Source of the DNA: Myxococcaceae bacterium
Lineage (GTDB): Bacteria; Myxococcota; Myxococcia; Myxococcales; Myxococcaceae
Assembly: GCA_016793095.1 (NCBI GenBank)
Contig: JAEUJQ010000052.1
Location: 248,001 to 312,000 of the forward strand
Length of the DNA stretch: 64,000 nucleotides
Reading direction: 5' to 3'
Positions 1-8,323 of this stretch are shown in pieces. Below the pieces are notes generated by a model. The model saw only the letters and a list, made by a program, of their open reading frames with translations, did no database searches and was not told where the DNA came from. Made by a program: the position numbers and the translations under genes. Position 1 is the stretch's first letter; each line of letters opens with the position of its first letter.

Positions 1-530
1 CGGGGCGTGACGTCTGCCGGCGGCTGCGCGCGAACCCGCTGACCAGCGCCGTGCCGGTCGTGATGCTGACCGCCCGCGGCGAAGAGGCCGACCGGGTGCA
101 GGGCTTCGAGGTGGGCGCCGACGACTACGTCACCAAGCCCTTCAGCCCGCGGGAGCTGGTGCTGAGGGTGAAGGCGATCCTCCGTCGCGCAGGCGTGAAC
201 GAGAGAGGCGAGCACCTCTCGATCGGCCCGTTGTCACTCGATCTCGGCGCCCACCGGGCCTTCGTCGCGGGCGACGAGCTCGAGCTCACCGCCCTCGAGT
301 TCAAGCTGCTGCACCACCTCATGTCCCAGCCCGGGCGGGTACAGACTCGCGAGCGGCTGCTCGCCGAGGTGTGGGGCATCACCAGCGCGCTCGAGACCCG
401 CACCGTCGATACCCACGTCATGCGCCTGCGCGACAAGCTCGGCGTGGCCCGCGAGCTGGTCGAGACGGTGCGGGGCGTCGGCTACCGCATGACGGACACG
501 CGCGGCGCGGGCGCGGCGGCGCAGGCCTGA
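1..530 (+). CDS. OmpR/PhoB-type response regulator, 5' end cut by window
   Basis: DNA-binding response regulator; the reading frame is already open at base 3, so the start and the phosphoacceptor Asp lie left of the window. The visible part has the end of the receiver domain (PVVMLTA, then GADDYVTKPFSPREL with the conserved Thr and Lys) and a complete OmpR-type winged helix ending in VETVRGVGYRM. Which signal it senses cannot be seen. The phosphate theme downstream (metallophosphoesterase, ppx, ppk) makes a PhoB-like role attractive, but that is inference from context; the winged-helix class itself is clear. Confidence 0.93.
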   Translation, partial: GRDVCRRLRANPLTSAVPVVMLTARGEEADRVQGFEVGADDYVTKPFSPRELVLRVKAILRRAGVNERGEHLSIGPLSLDLGAHRAFVAGDELELTALEFKLLHHLMSQPGRVQTRERLLAEVWGITSALETRTVDTHVMRLRDKLGVARELVETVRGVGYRMTDTRGAGAAAQA

Positions 531-544
531 CCTCTCCACGCGAC

Positions 545-596
545 GTCACCATCGCAGGGCGATCACGCACGGGTCACGGCGCGACCGCAGCGTCAC
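545..596. promoter_or_regulatory. cluster of GTCAC-like half sites
   Basis: The gap between the response regulator and the phosphoesterase holds GTCAC at 545, 573 and 592, and a related ATCAC at 562. GTCA is the core of Pho-box half sites, but the spacing here (18, 10 and 19 bases from site to site) is not the regular 11-bp repeat of a classical Pho box. It is a tentative operator for the upstream regulator. Confidence 0.25.
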
Positions 597-671
597 CGAG
601 GTGTTCGACAGGCTTCACCCTGGCGCTCCGCGTGCGCCATCGAGCCCCGGCAGACTCACCGCATCTCGAAG

Positions 672-679
672 AAGGAGGT
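672..679 (+). promoter_or_regulatory. strong Shine-Dalgarno that sets the phosphoesterase start
   Basis: AAGGAGGT lies 5 bases before the GTG at 685. It favours this start over the ATG at 913, which has no such site, and so adds an N-terminal membrane segment to the protein. Confidence 0.75.
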
Positions 680-684
680 GCCCG

Positions 685-1701
685 GTGCTCCACACAGTCT
701 CGCTGCTCCTGTTCGCGTGCGCCGGCCTCGGCGTCGTCGCCCTCGCCGCTCGAGCCATCGCCTCCCGGCGGCTGCTGGCAGATGGGCCCGGTGACGAGCC
801 CGAGCGTCGCCGCGAACACTCAGCGCCCCTGCCGTCCCCCGCCGTGACCGGGGCGCTGACGACGCCACCCTGGCCCGCCGGGCGACCCAGCTCAGCGCGG
901 CAGAGTGACGTCATGGGCCCGATCGTGCACCTGTCGGATCTGCACCTCGGCGGCTCACCCGCGGCTGCGAGCGCGCTCGAGGCCGCCGTCGCAGCGGTGC
1001 CGCCAGCGGCCCTCGTCGTGGTGACTGGCGACCTCACGAATGGAGGGCGTCGCTCCGAGCTCGCGCGGTTCGATCGCCTCGTCGAGCCGGTGGCCGACCG
1101 GCTCATCGTGGTGCCGGGCAACCACGATCGCTGCGGTGACGACGTGGGCGCTGGCCTCATGGGTGGCGCGCGGGTCGACCTGGTGACACGAGGCGGCTGC
1201 GCCATCGTCCGGGTGGACTCCACCGCGCCACACAACCGCATCGCGTGGCTGAGCCACGGGCGGCTGTGCGAGCTCGTCATCCGGCAGGTGGACGAGGCGC
1301 TCGCCTCGGTGCGGGACGGCCGCCTCACCGTCGTCGCGCTCCACCATCACGTCGTCCCGCTGCCCGCGGAGGGCTTCTGGGAGCGGGTGTCCGAGGCGCT
1401 GCACCTGCCGAACCACTCCGAGCTCGCCCTCGGCACCGAGTTCCTCAAGGTGCTGCGCGGTCGATGCGATCTGGTGCTGCACGGGCACCGCCACGTCCCC
1501 CGACAGTTCGTCATCGACCCCGACGCCGCGCGGCCGCTGCGCGTCTTCAACGCCGGCAGCACCACCGGCCTGGGCGCGTTCCGACAGTTCGACGCCCCCG
1601 CAGCGCAGCTCGACGGCGGGCGCTGGGTCCACTTCCAGCCCACGCCGAGACCCAGCCCGCACCTCGCCCCGCAGCCGCTCTGCAGGTTGCAGCTCGCCTG
1701 A
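685..1701 (+). CDS. membrane-anchored calcineurin-like metallophosphoesterase
   Basis: The five calcineurin-like metal-binding motifs are present in order: SDLHLGG, TGDLTNGG, PGNHDR, ALHHH and LHGHRH, which form a di-metal phosphoesterase site. The family hydrolyses phosphodi- or monoesters such as cyclic nucleotides; the substrate here is unknown. The GTG start at 685 (strong Shine-Dalgarno) gives 338 residues with one hydrophobic segment near residues 5-22, so the catalytic domain is probably tethered to the inner membrane. If the ATG at 913 were used it would be a soluble protein of 262 residues. It is followed by a repeat-filled gap. Confidence 0.88.
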   Translation: MLHTVSLLLFACAGLGVVALAARAIASRRLLADGPGDEPERRREHSAPLPSPAVTGALTTPPWPAGRPSSARQSDVMGPIVHLSDLHLGGSPAAASALEAAVAAVPPAALVVVTGDLTNGGRRSELARFDRLVEPVADRLIVVPGNHDRCGDDVGAGLMGGARVDLVTRGGCAIVRVDSTAPHNRIAWLSHGRLCELVIRQVDEALASVRDGRLTVVALHHHVVPLPAEGFWERVSEALHLPNHSELALGTEFLKVLRGRCDLVLHGHRHVPRQFVIDPDAARPLRVFNAGSTTGLGAFRQFDAPAAQLDGGRWVHFQPTPRPSPHLAPQPLCRLQLA

Positions 1702-1940
1702 GCGGAGGAAGAGGCCGCCCTGCCGCGGGTGAGCGCTCGACCGCCAGCGGCCCCGGACGTCCGGTTCGACTTCGCTCGGCCTGTGCTCCTCGGCCTCAGG
1801 ACGGAGGGCTCTCCATGGCCACGTGCGGTGTGGGGCAAGCACGAGTTGTGGAGGGACCAGACGACCCGCACGTGCTTCCAGATGCTGAGCCGTCGAGGGG
1901 GCGGTCTGAAGCGCGACGAGGCTCCGCCAGCGCTCGCCCC

Positions 1941-2269
1941 GCTGCGTCTCGCCCGGCGGCCGTCAGGCCCTGCGGGCTCGCACTCCGCCGCTGAACCAGG
2001 AGGCGTCGGTGCTCGAGCGGAGGAACAGGAGCGCTGGCCCGCCATGGCTCCGGAGCTGCGTCTCGCCCGGCGGCCGTCAGGCCCTGCAGGCTCGCACTCC
2101 GCCGCTGAACCAGGAGGCGTCGGTGCTCGAGCGGAGAGACCGGAGCGCTCGCCCGCCATGGCTCCCGAGCTGCGTCTCGCCCGGCGGCCGTCAGGCCCTG
2201 CAGGCTCGCACTCCGCCGCTGAACCAGGAGGCGGCGGTGCTCGAGCGCGGAGAGACCGGACCGCTTTTC
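1941..2269. repeat. 114-bp tandem repeat, nearly three copies
   Basis: The 589-base gap 1702-2290 has no convincing gene. Its second half is a tandem array with units starting at 1941, 2055 and 2169, exactly 114 bases apart. Copies differ at only a few positions and the third fades out near 2269. Because 114 is divisible by 3, frames on both strands stay open through it and give a 38-residue repeat peptide. None has a recognisable domain, start context or composition like its neighbours, so this is more likely non-coding or decayed DNA. Confidence 0.85.
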
Positions 2270-2290
2270 CACCAGCCGCGTGAGCCGACG

Positions 2291-3799
2291 TCAGCGCTCC
2301 GCCGAGACCAGCAGCGTGCGACCGAACGTCTCGCGGAACAGCTGCGTCTCGTGGGCGACGTCCCACAGCTCGAGGTCGATGGCGTGCCGCGCGCGAACCT
2401 TGATCCACACCGTGCGGGCGCGCGACGCCACCGACAGGCTCTGAACGGGCTGGTGGTGGCTGCGATCGAGCGAGTCGGCGACCCGGAGCAGCGTCGCGCA
2501 CTTGCGGATGACGCGCTGCTCAGCCGTGGTGAACGGGGCCATCAGCTCGTGGGTCGGCTCGGGTTTGCTGCGCCGGTGGAAGCGGGCGATCGTCGCCACC
2601 AGCAGCCGCTCCCGATCCGACAGCCCCGGCAGATCGACGTTCGAGATCAGGTAGTAGGAGTGCTTGTGGTGGCGCTGGTAGTTCACCGCGTGCCCGACGT
2701 CGTGCAGCAGCGCTGCCGTCTCGAGGTACGGGCGCGCCGACGCTGGCAGCTTGTGCACCGGCGCGAGGGCGTCGAACAGCGTCAGGGCCAGCTTCGCAGC
2801 CTGGCGCGCGTGGCCTTCCGAGAAGCCGAACCGCCGCCCCACCGCCACGGCGGCCTCGCTCAGGCTTCGGTCGCCGAGCTGCTTCTGCCGGCGGACCAGA
2901 TCGACGAGCACGCCTTCTCGCAGGCCCCGGTCCACCGGCGTGACCGTCTGCACCTTGAGGTGCTTCATCACCGACTCGAGGATGACGGCGCCCGCGGTGA
3001 CGATGTCGGCGCGGCGCGGGTCGAAGCGCTTGCGGCGCTTCTCCAGGTCCATGTCGGCGAGCTCCTCGACCGACCTCGAGACCTCGAGCAGGGTCGCGTG
3101 CCCCGCGTCGTTGGCCCGGGCGAAGGCGACGATGGCGCCGATGGTGCCGCTCGAGCCCAGCGCTGAGGCGGGCACGTCCACGCCCGCGGGGATCGACTCC
3201 TCGAGCATCTCGCGCACGAACGAGCGCATCAGCTTGAGCTCGCGCTTCGGCACCTCGCCGCGCACGTTGAAGAGCTCGGTGAGCCGAACGGCGCCGATGT
3301 CGAGGCTCCACAGATCCTTCGGCTGTTCGCCCAGGGCCGAGATCACCTCGGTGCTGCCGCCGCCGATGTCGACGCAGAGCGAGCGCTGGTGCTCGGGCTT
3401 GCCGGTGAGCACGCCGAGGCAGATGAGGCGCGCCTCCTCACGACCCGAGACGACCTCGAGCGACAGGCCCGCCTCCCGCTTCACGCGCCGAACCACCTCC
3501 TCGCGGTTCTTCGCCTCGCGCAGCGCGCTGGTCGCCACCGCCCGCACCCGCGCCCCGTGCCGTTTGCACAGCGTCGCGTAGCGGCGCAGCGTCGAACTCA
3601 GGCGGCCCGCGACCTCCTTCGAGATGACGCCGGTCTTGAAGAGCCCCTCACCCGGCCGCACCGGGTCACGCTCGGTGTGCAGCGTCTCGAGGGAGCCGTC
3701 GGAGAACGCGAGGGCGATCTCGAGCCGCACGGCGTTGGTGCCGACGTCGATGGCGGCCAGCACCTCACCGCCTGCATCCAGGGTTCGTCGAGTGGCCAT
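2291..3799 (-). CDS. ppx: exopolyphosphatase Ppx/GppA with C-terminal HD domain
   Basis: Hydrolyses polyphosphate (or pppGpp) from the chain end. The sugar-kinase/actin-like fold is shown by DVGTNAVRL at residues 18-26, DIGGGSTEV in the second phosphate motif and the GSSGTIGA loop. A C-terminal HD-type domain follows (LLHDVGH, then HHKHSYYL), as in long Ppx proteins. The 502-residue length is typical of the full-length form. The ATG at 3799 is chosen because homology begins right after it. It is divergent from ppk across a 245-base gap, so synthesis and breakdown of polyphosphate sit side by side. Ppx versus GppA cannot be settled by eye. Confidence 0.95.
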   Translation of the reverse strand: MATRRTLDAGGEVLAAIDVGTNAVRLEIALAFSDGSLETLHTERDPVRPGEGLFKTGVISKEVAGRLSSTLRRYATLCKRHGARVRAVATSALREAKNREEVVRRVKREAGLSLEVVSGREEARLICLGVLTGKPEHQRSLCVDIGGGSTEVISALGEQPKDLWSLDIGAVRLTELFNVRGEVPKRELKLMRSFVREMLEESIPAGVDVPASALGSSGTIGAIVAFARANDAGHATLLEVSRSVEELADMDLEKRRKRFDPRRADIVTAGAVILESVMKHLKVQTVTPVDRGLREGVLVDLVRRQKQLGDRSLSEAAVAVGRRFGFSEGHARQAAKLALTLFDALAPVHKLPASARPYLETAALLHDVGHAVNYQRHHKHSYYLISNVDLPGLSDRERLLVATIARFHRRSKPEPTHELMAPFTTAEQRVIRKCATLLRVADSLDRSHHQPVQSLSVASRARTVWIKVRARHAIDLELWDVAHETQLFRETFGRTLLVSAER

Positions 3800-3820
3800 G
3801 TGACGCGGGGAGGCTATTAC

Positions 3821-3892
3821 ACCGCCCACTCGAGTCGATCTCCGTCGCTCGCCGGCTCGGCGCTGCGCGACCGCCCACGTGAGTCGATGTCG
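3821..3892. promoter_or_regulatory. imperfect direct repeats in the ppx-ppk divergent promoter
   Basis: ACCGCCCAC followed by two variable bases and GAGTCGAT occurs at 3821 and again at 3870, 49 bases apart. The repeats lie in the shared upstream region of ppx and ppk and could be two sites for one regulator. No confident -35/-10 pair was identified. Confidence 0.4.
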
Positions 3893-4044
3893 CCGAGCCG
3901 CGGCGGGCGCAGCTGCTACATGCCGGTCGCGGCGGCGAAGGAGAATCACGTGGGCGGCGTGGCATGAGCGATTGTCACGGGCGCGTGCCATGAGTTGGCT
4001 CGGGCGGGGGCCTCGTGCGAGAACCGGGGCAGGAGCACCCCCCC

Positions 4045-6210
4045 ATGGTCGATCCATCCGACCGGCACCTGTTCATCAACCGCGAGCTGTCCTGGCTCGA
4101 GTTCAACGATCGCGTGCTGGCCGAGGCGCGCAACGCGACGCTGCCGATTCACGAGCGCTTGAAGTTCCTGTCGATCGTCGCCAGCAACCTCGACGAGTTC
4201 TTCATGGTGCGGGTCGCCGGCCTCAAGCAGCAGGCCTCGGGCGGGGTCGCCGAGCTGCCGGCCGACGGCATGCTGCCGCAGGAGCAGCTCACCGCGATCG
4301 CCGCGCGCACGCACCAGATGGTGACGGAGCAGTACCGCGTGTGGACGCGTGAGCTGGTGCCGCTGCTCTCGGCCAACAGCCTGCACCTGCTGGCCCGCGA
4401 CGAGCTCACCGCCGAGCAGAAGAGCGCCGCCCGGCAGGCGTTCCAGAGCCAGGTCTTCCCCGCGCTCACGCCGCTCGCGGTCGATCCCGGGCACCCGTTC
4501 CCCCACCTGCGCAACAAGTCCCTCAACCTCGCGATGGTGGTGCGGCGCAGCGAGCGGCGGCGCAAGCGCGACGCGACCGAGACGTCGATGGCGGTGGTGC
4601 AGGTGCCGTCGGTGCTCCCCCGGCTGGTCAGCCTGCCGGCGAGCTCGGGCCACGCGTTCCTCCTGCTGGAGGAGCTGATCTCGATGCACGCGTCCGAGCT
4701 CTTCCCCGGGTTCGCGGTCGAGCAGTCGTGCGCGTTCCGCGTCACCCGCAACTGGGACATCGACGTCGACGAGGAAGAGTCGATCGACCTGCTGGCGTCG
4801 ATTCAACAGGAGCTTCGGCGGCGCGACCGTGGCGCGGCCGTGAGGCTCGAGCTCGACGACTCGGCGTCGCCGTTCATCGAGTCGGTGCTGACCGGCGCCC
4901 TCAAGCTGACGCCGACCGACGTCTACCGCGTGCGGGGGCCCCTTCAGGTGTCGGATCTGACGGCGGTGAGTGAGGTCGATCAGCGGCCTGAGAACCGCGT
5001 CGAGCCCTTCGTGCCGGTGCAGCCGTCGTTCATGAAGGACGACTCGATCTTCGCGGCCATCAGCCAGCGCGATCTGCTGGTGCACCACCCGTACGAGTCG
5101 TTCGATCCCGTGGTGCGGCTGCTCGAAGAGGCGGCCGACGACCCGAACGTGCTGGCCATCAAGCAGACGCTCTACCGCACGACCGGCGACAGCCCCATCG
5201 GTCGCTCGCTGGTTCGCGCGTCGGAGAACGGCAAGCAGGTCGCGGTGCTGGTCGAGCTCAAGGCCCGCCTCGACGAAGCCAACAATATCGCGTGGGCGCG
5301 GCGCATGGAGGACAACGGCGTGCACGTCGTCTACGGCCTCATGGGGCTCAAGACGCACTGCAAGGTGACGCTGATCGTCCGCCGCGAGGGCAACGGCATT
5401 CGCCGCTACGTCCACCTCGGCACGGGCAACTACAACCCCGCGACCGCGCGCGTGTACACCGACGTGTCGCTCTTCACCGTCCGGACCGAGATCGCCGACG
5501 ACGTCACCGCCCTCTTCAACCTGTTGACGGGCTACTCGACGCAGCCGAACTGGAAGCGCCTGGCGGTCGCCCCCAACACCCTGCAGTCGAAGGTGCTCGA
5601 GCTGATCGAGCGCGAGACGGCCAGGGCCCGCAAGGGAGAGCCGGCGCGGGTGCTCGCGAAGATGAACGCCCTCGTCGATCCGGTGACCATTCGCGCGCTG
5701 TACGCCGCGAGCCAGGCGGGGGTGGAGATCGATCTGCTCATCCGCGGCATCTGCTGCCTGCGGCCCGGCGTGCCCGGCGTGAGCGAGCGCATTCGCGTGT
5801 ACTCGGTCGTCGATCGGTTCCTGGAGCACGCGCGGGTCTTCGCCTTCGGCACCGGCGCGGCGACCGACGTCTTCATCTCGTCCGCCGACTGGATGCCGCG
5901 CAACTTCCACCGGCGCGTCGAGGTGATGGCCCCCGTCGAGGATCCAGCCCTCAAGCTGCGGCTGCTCGACGAGGTCATCAGCATCGGCCTGAAGGACAAC
6001 GTGAAGGCCCGCCAGCTCCAGCCCGACGGCACCTATCTGCCCCGCCCACTGGCCCTCGACGGCCAGACGATCCGCAGCCAGACCGCGACCCTCGACCTCG
6101 TCCGCCGGCAGGGCGCGACGGCGTCCGAGCCGGTGCTGCGCCACGTCGCCGCGCCGGTGGTGGACAAGACCGAGCCGCGGGCGACCCCGGGCACCATCAC
6201 CGCGGCCTGA
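4045..6210 (+). CDS. ppk: polyphosphate kinase PPK1
   Basis: Builds polyphosphate from the gamma phosphate of ATP through a phosphohistidine. The 721-residue length and domain order (N, head, C1, C2) match PPK1. The N-terminal FINRELSWLEFN is the family signature. The histidine in GLKTHCK is residue 438, the expected autophosphorylated His, and the second essential His is in FLEHARVF at 595. An ATG at 4045 preceded by AGGAG is preferred over the in-frame GTG at 4015. It is divergent from ppx. Confidence 0.98.
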   Translation: MVDPSDRHLFINRELSWLEFNDRVLAEARNATLPIHERLKFLSIVASNLDEFFMVRVAGLKQQASGGVAELPADGMLPQEQLTAIAARTHQMVTEQYRVWTRELVPLLSANSLHLLARDELTAEQKSAARQAFQSQVFPALTPLAVDPGHPFPHLRNKSLNLAMVVRRSERRRKRDATETSMAVVQVPSVLPRLVSLPASSGHAFLLLEELISMHASELFPGFAVEQSCAFRVTRNWDIDVDEEESIDLLASIQQELRRRDRGAAVRLELDDSASPFIESVLTGALKLTPTDVYRVRGPLQVSDLTAVSEVDQRPENRVEPFVPVQPSFMKDDSIFAAISQRDLLVHHPYESFDPVVRLLEEAADDPNVLAIKQTLYRTTGDSPIGRSLVRASENGKQVAVLVELKARLDEANNIAWARRMEDNGVHVVYGLMGLKTHCKVTLIVRREGNGIRRYVHLGTGNYNPATARVYTDVSLFTVRTEIADDVTALFNLLTGYSTQPNWKRLAVAPNTLQSKVLELIERETARARKGEPARVLAKMNALVDPVTIRALYAASQAGVEIDLLIRGICCLRPGVPGVSERIRVYSVVDRFLEHARVFAFGTGAATDVFISSADWMPRNFHRRVEVMAPVEDPALKLRLLDEVISIGLKDNVKARQLQPDGTYLPRPLALDGQTIRSQTATLDLVRRQGATASEPVLRHVAAPVVDKTEPRATPGTITAA

Positions 6211-6291
6211 TCGATCGGTGACGCTGCCCAGTGGCGGTGATACAGCCCTGCGGCCTACACTCGCCTTCGAGGTTCACAAGGAGTCGGCACC

Positions 6292-6516
6292 ATGGGTGGT
6301 CTTCGCGGCTGGGAAATTCTGCTGATCGTGGTGGCGATCATCGTGCTGTTCGGCGCGTCGCGGCTGCCTCAGCTGGGGAGCTCGATCGGGTCCTTCGTGA
6401 AGAACCTGAAGAAGGGGCTGTCGGGCGAGGCCGAGCCCGAAGAGAAGAAGCTCGCCGACTCGAGCGGGCAGCAGCAGGTGCAGTCGAACGACAAGACCGC
6501 CACCAAGCAGGGCTGA
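6292..6516 (+). CDS. tatA: Sec-independent translocase subunit TatA/TatE
   Basis: Small pore-forming subunit of the twin-arginine export system, which moves folded proteins across the inner membrane. The 74 residues contain one N-terminal transmembrane helix, the hinge LFGASRLPQLG (the conserved FG and LP), an amphipathic helix rich in Lys and a polar tail. The ATG follows AAGGAG. No tatB or tatC is adjacent, which is common for a separate tatA. Its stop codon abuts the stop of the converging downstream gene with no base between them. Confidence 0.95.
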   Translation: MGGLRGWEILLIVVAIIVLFGASRLPQLGSSIGSFVKNLKKGLSGEAEPEEKKLADSSGQQQVQSNDKTATKQG

Positions 6517-7260
6517 CTACTTCAGCTCCTTGTCGATCGCCTCGGAGACCGTCTTCGCCCACCTCTTCACGCGCCGCGCTTCGGGCGGATCGTAGGCATC
6601 CCCGCCCTGGAGCGCCTTGTCGATGCAGGTCTTCGCCTCCTTCGCGTTGCCATCCTTGAGCTCCGTCTCGGCGAGGTAGAGCCAGGACCGCAGGTGTTCG
6701 GGGTGCGCCGCCGTGACCGCCTTGAGCTCGGTGCGTGACTTGCCGAGATCGCGCTTGGGCCACGGCAGCTCCCAGTAGTAGCGCCCCTTGGCGTTCACCG
6801 GCCCACTCCGATCGTAGGTGGCGTCGATCTTGCGCGCCTTCTCGAGCTCGTCGTTGAACTTGCCCTCGAGCCCCTCACCGAGCGCCTTCAAGATGCCGAC
6901 GGCCTGGCTGTAGGCCCCGATGTTCAGCGCGATGTAGTAGTGGCCCTGAATCGCGTCGGGCTTCGCCTTCACTGCGCGCTCGGCGAACGTCCAGCCCTCC
7001 TTCGCGACCTGCTTGCGCAGCTTCTCATCCACCGGGCCGTCCGCGATCCACCACCGCGCCCGCGCCGCGCGCCAGAGCAGCTCGAAGTCGTCAGGGAAGG
7101 CCTTGAGCCCCTCCGTGAGCGCCTCGTCGGCCGTCTTGAGCGAGGCGGCCTCGTCCCTCGACTTCCAGAGCTCGTCGAGCCGGGTGGCGACGTCAGCAGC
7201 CGAGGCGGGCTGGGCGAAGGCGGGGGCTGCGAGGACGACAGCGAGGAGGAGCAGGCGCAT
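6517..7260 (-). CDS. secreted TRAP-T-like tetratricopeptide protein
   Basis: 247 residues with a signal peptide (about residues 1-21, cleavage near AFAQ/PASA). The mature part is helical and repeat-like: FELLWRAARARW, HYYIALNIG and YYWELPWPKRDL resemble the TatT/T-component family associated with TRAP transporters. Those proteins are periplasmic helical trimers that bind hydrophobic ligands. No TRAP transporter genes are in view, so the role here is open. The ATG at 7260 is chosen because it starts the signal peptide; an upstream extension has no coding character. Confidence 0.75.
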   Translation of the reverse strand: MRLLLLAVVLAAPAFAQPASAADVATRLDELWKSRDEAASLKTADEALTEGLKAFPDDFELLWRAARARWWIADGPVDEKLRKQVAKEGWTFAERAVKAKPDAIQGHYYIALNIGAYSQAVGILKALGEGLEGKFNDELEKARKIDATYDRSGPVNAKGRYYWELPWPKRDLGKSRTELKAVTAAHPEHLRSWLYLAETELKDGNAKEAKTCIDKALQGGDAYDPPEARRVKRWAKTVSEAIDKELK

Positions 7261-7387
7261 GGGCGCGCATGCTCGTCGAGTGCGGCGGAAATACAACCGC
7301 GATGCACCGATGTGGCGCATCGCGGCAACTGACGAAGACTGGCTCATGGCGCTCGTGACGGCCCCTGGCGGCCCGAGCTTCACGAGC

Positions 7388-8215
7388 TCAGGCGGCGGCT
7401 TCGAGATCGGTCGAGTCGTTCTGCGCCTCGTTCATGGTCTCGAGGTAGCGCGCGAGGAAGTTCTTCGTCTTGAGCTCGACCTGCCGCACGCGCTCCCGGG
7501 AGACGCCCCAGCGCTCGCCGAGCTCCTCGAGGGTGCGCGGCTTGTCCTGGGTGAGGCGCTCCTGGAGGATGTCCCACCCGAGGTCGCCGAGCCGGCGACG
7601 GACGCGCTGCAGGGCGGCTGCGACCTCTTCGTCGCGCTCGAGCTTGAGGAAAGACGTGTCGGGCGTCGGGCCCTGGTCCTCGAGGCGCTCGAGGTAGGTC
7701 GAATCGGACTCATCATCGACGGGGGTGTCGAGGGAGAAGTCCGTCATCGACAGGCGCTCGGCTTCACCGCCCCGCACGTGGCTGCGGTTGTCCTTGAGGT
7801 AGCGGGTGATGTACGCGCGGATCCACCACACGGCATAGGTGGCGAAGCGCACGTTCTTCTTCGGATCGAAGTGCTCGATGGCCTTCATCAGGCCCACATT
7901 GCCTTCCTGAATCAGGTCGTCGAGGCGCGCGCCGCGGCTGGCGAACTTCCTGGCCACGGCGACGACGAAGGGCAGGTTGCTGCGGGCGAGCAGCTGCCGC
8001 GCGGCCTCGTCACCCTTCTTCACCCGGCGAGCGAGCTCGTACTCGTCTTCTCGGGTCAACTGCTTGTGGCCGCCCATGCTGCGCATGTAGTGCGACAGTC
8101 CATCGCGGCCGTTCTGTGCGGGGGACAGCATCGTTTCCTCCTCGAGCGTGAACAAGGTTTGTTCAGGCTCGGGCAACAGATGCAGTTCCCCGAATTCGGT
8201 TTCGAAAGTGCTCAT
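7388..8215 (-). CDS. sigma-32-type (group 3) RNA polymerase sigma factor
   Basis: Directs RNA polymerase to stress or development promoters. Regions are in order: an acidic N-terminus of about 35 residues, region 1.2/2.1 (ELARRVKKGDEAA), region 2 with DLIQEGNVGLMKAIEHFDP and FATYAVWWIRAYI, a linker, and region 4.2 with TLEELGERWGVSRERVRQVE. The 275-residue length fits RpoH-like factors such as myxobacterial SigB/SigC. No region 1.1 of housekeeping size is present. The reverse-strand leader has a GGGGAGGG site just before ATG. No anti-sigma gene is adjacent. Confidence 0.94.
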   Translation of the reverse strand: MSTFETEFGELHLLPEPEQTLFTLEEETMLSPAQNGRDGLSHYMRSMGGHKQLTREDEYELARRVKKGDEAARQLLARSNLPFVVAVARKFASRGARLDDLIQEGNVGLMKAIEHFDPKKNVRFATYAVWWIRAYITRYLKDNRSHVRGGEAERLSMTDFSLDTPVDDESDSTYLERLEDQGPTPDTSFLKLERDEEVAAALQRVRRRLGDLGWDILQERLTQDKPRTLEELGERWGVSRERVRQVELKTKNFLARYLETMNEAQNDSTDLEAAA

Positions 8216-8323
8216 GACGCCCTCCCCGGTTGCTCAGTGACGGCGGGACGAGGGATCGCAGAGCAATCTGGGGGCCGCCCGGGGAGGTCAGAGATTACCC
8301 AGCAAAATCAACAGGGCAGCGGG

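Noticed and set aside
1729-2283. Possible 184-residue repeat protein in the 114-bp array
   Set aside because: Several frames on both strands are equally open because the period is a multiple of 3; nothing favours one of them.
3946-6144. Reverse open frame of 732 residues opposite ppk
   Set aside because: Antisense to a gene with both catalytic His residues; no family similarity.
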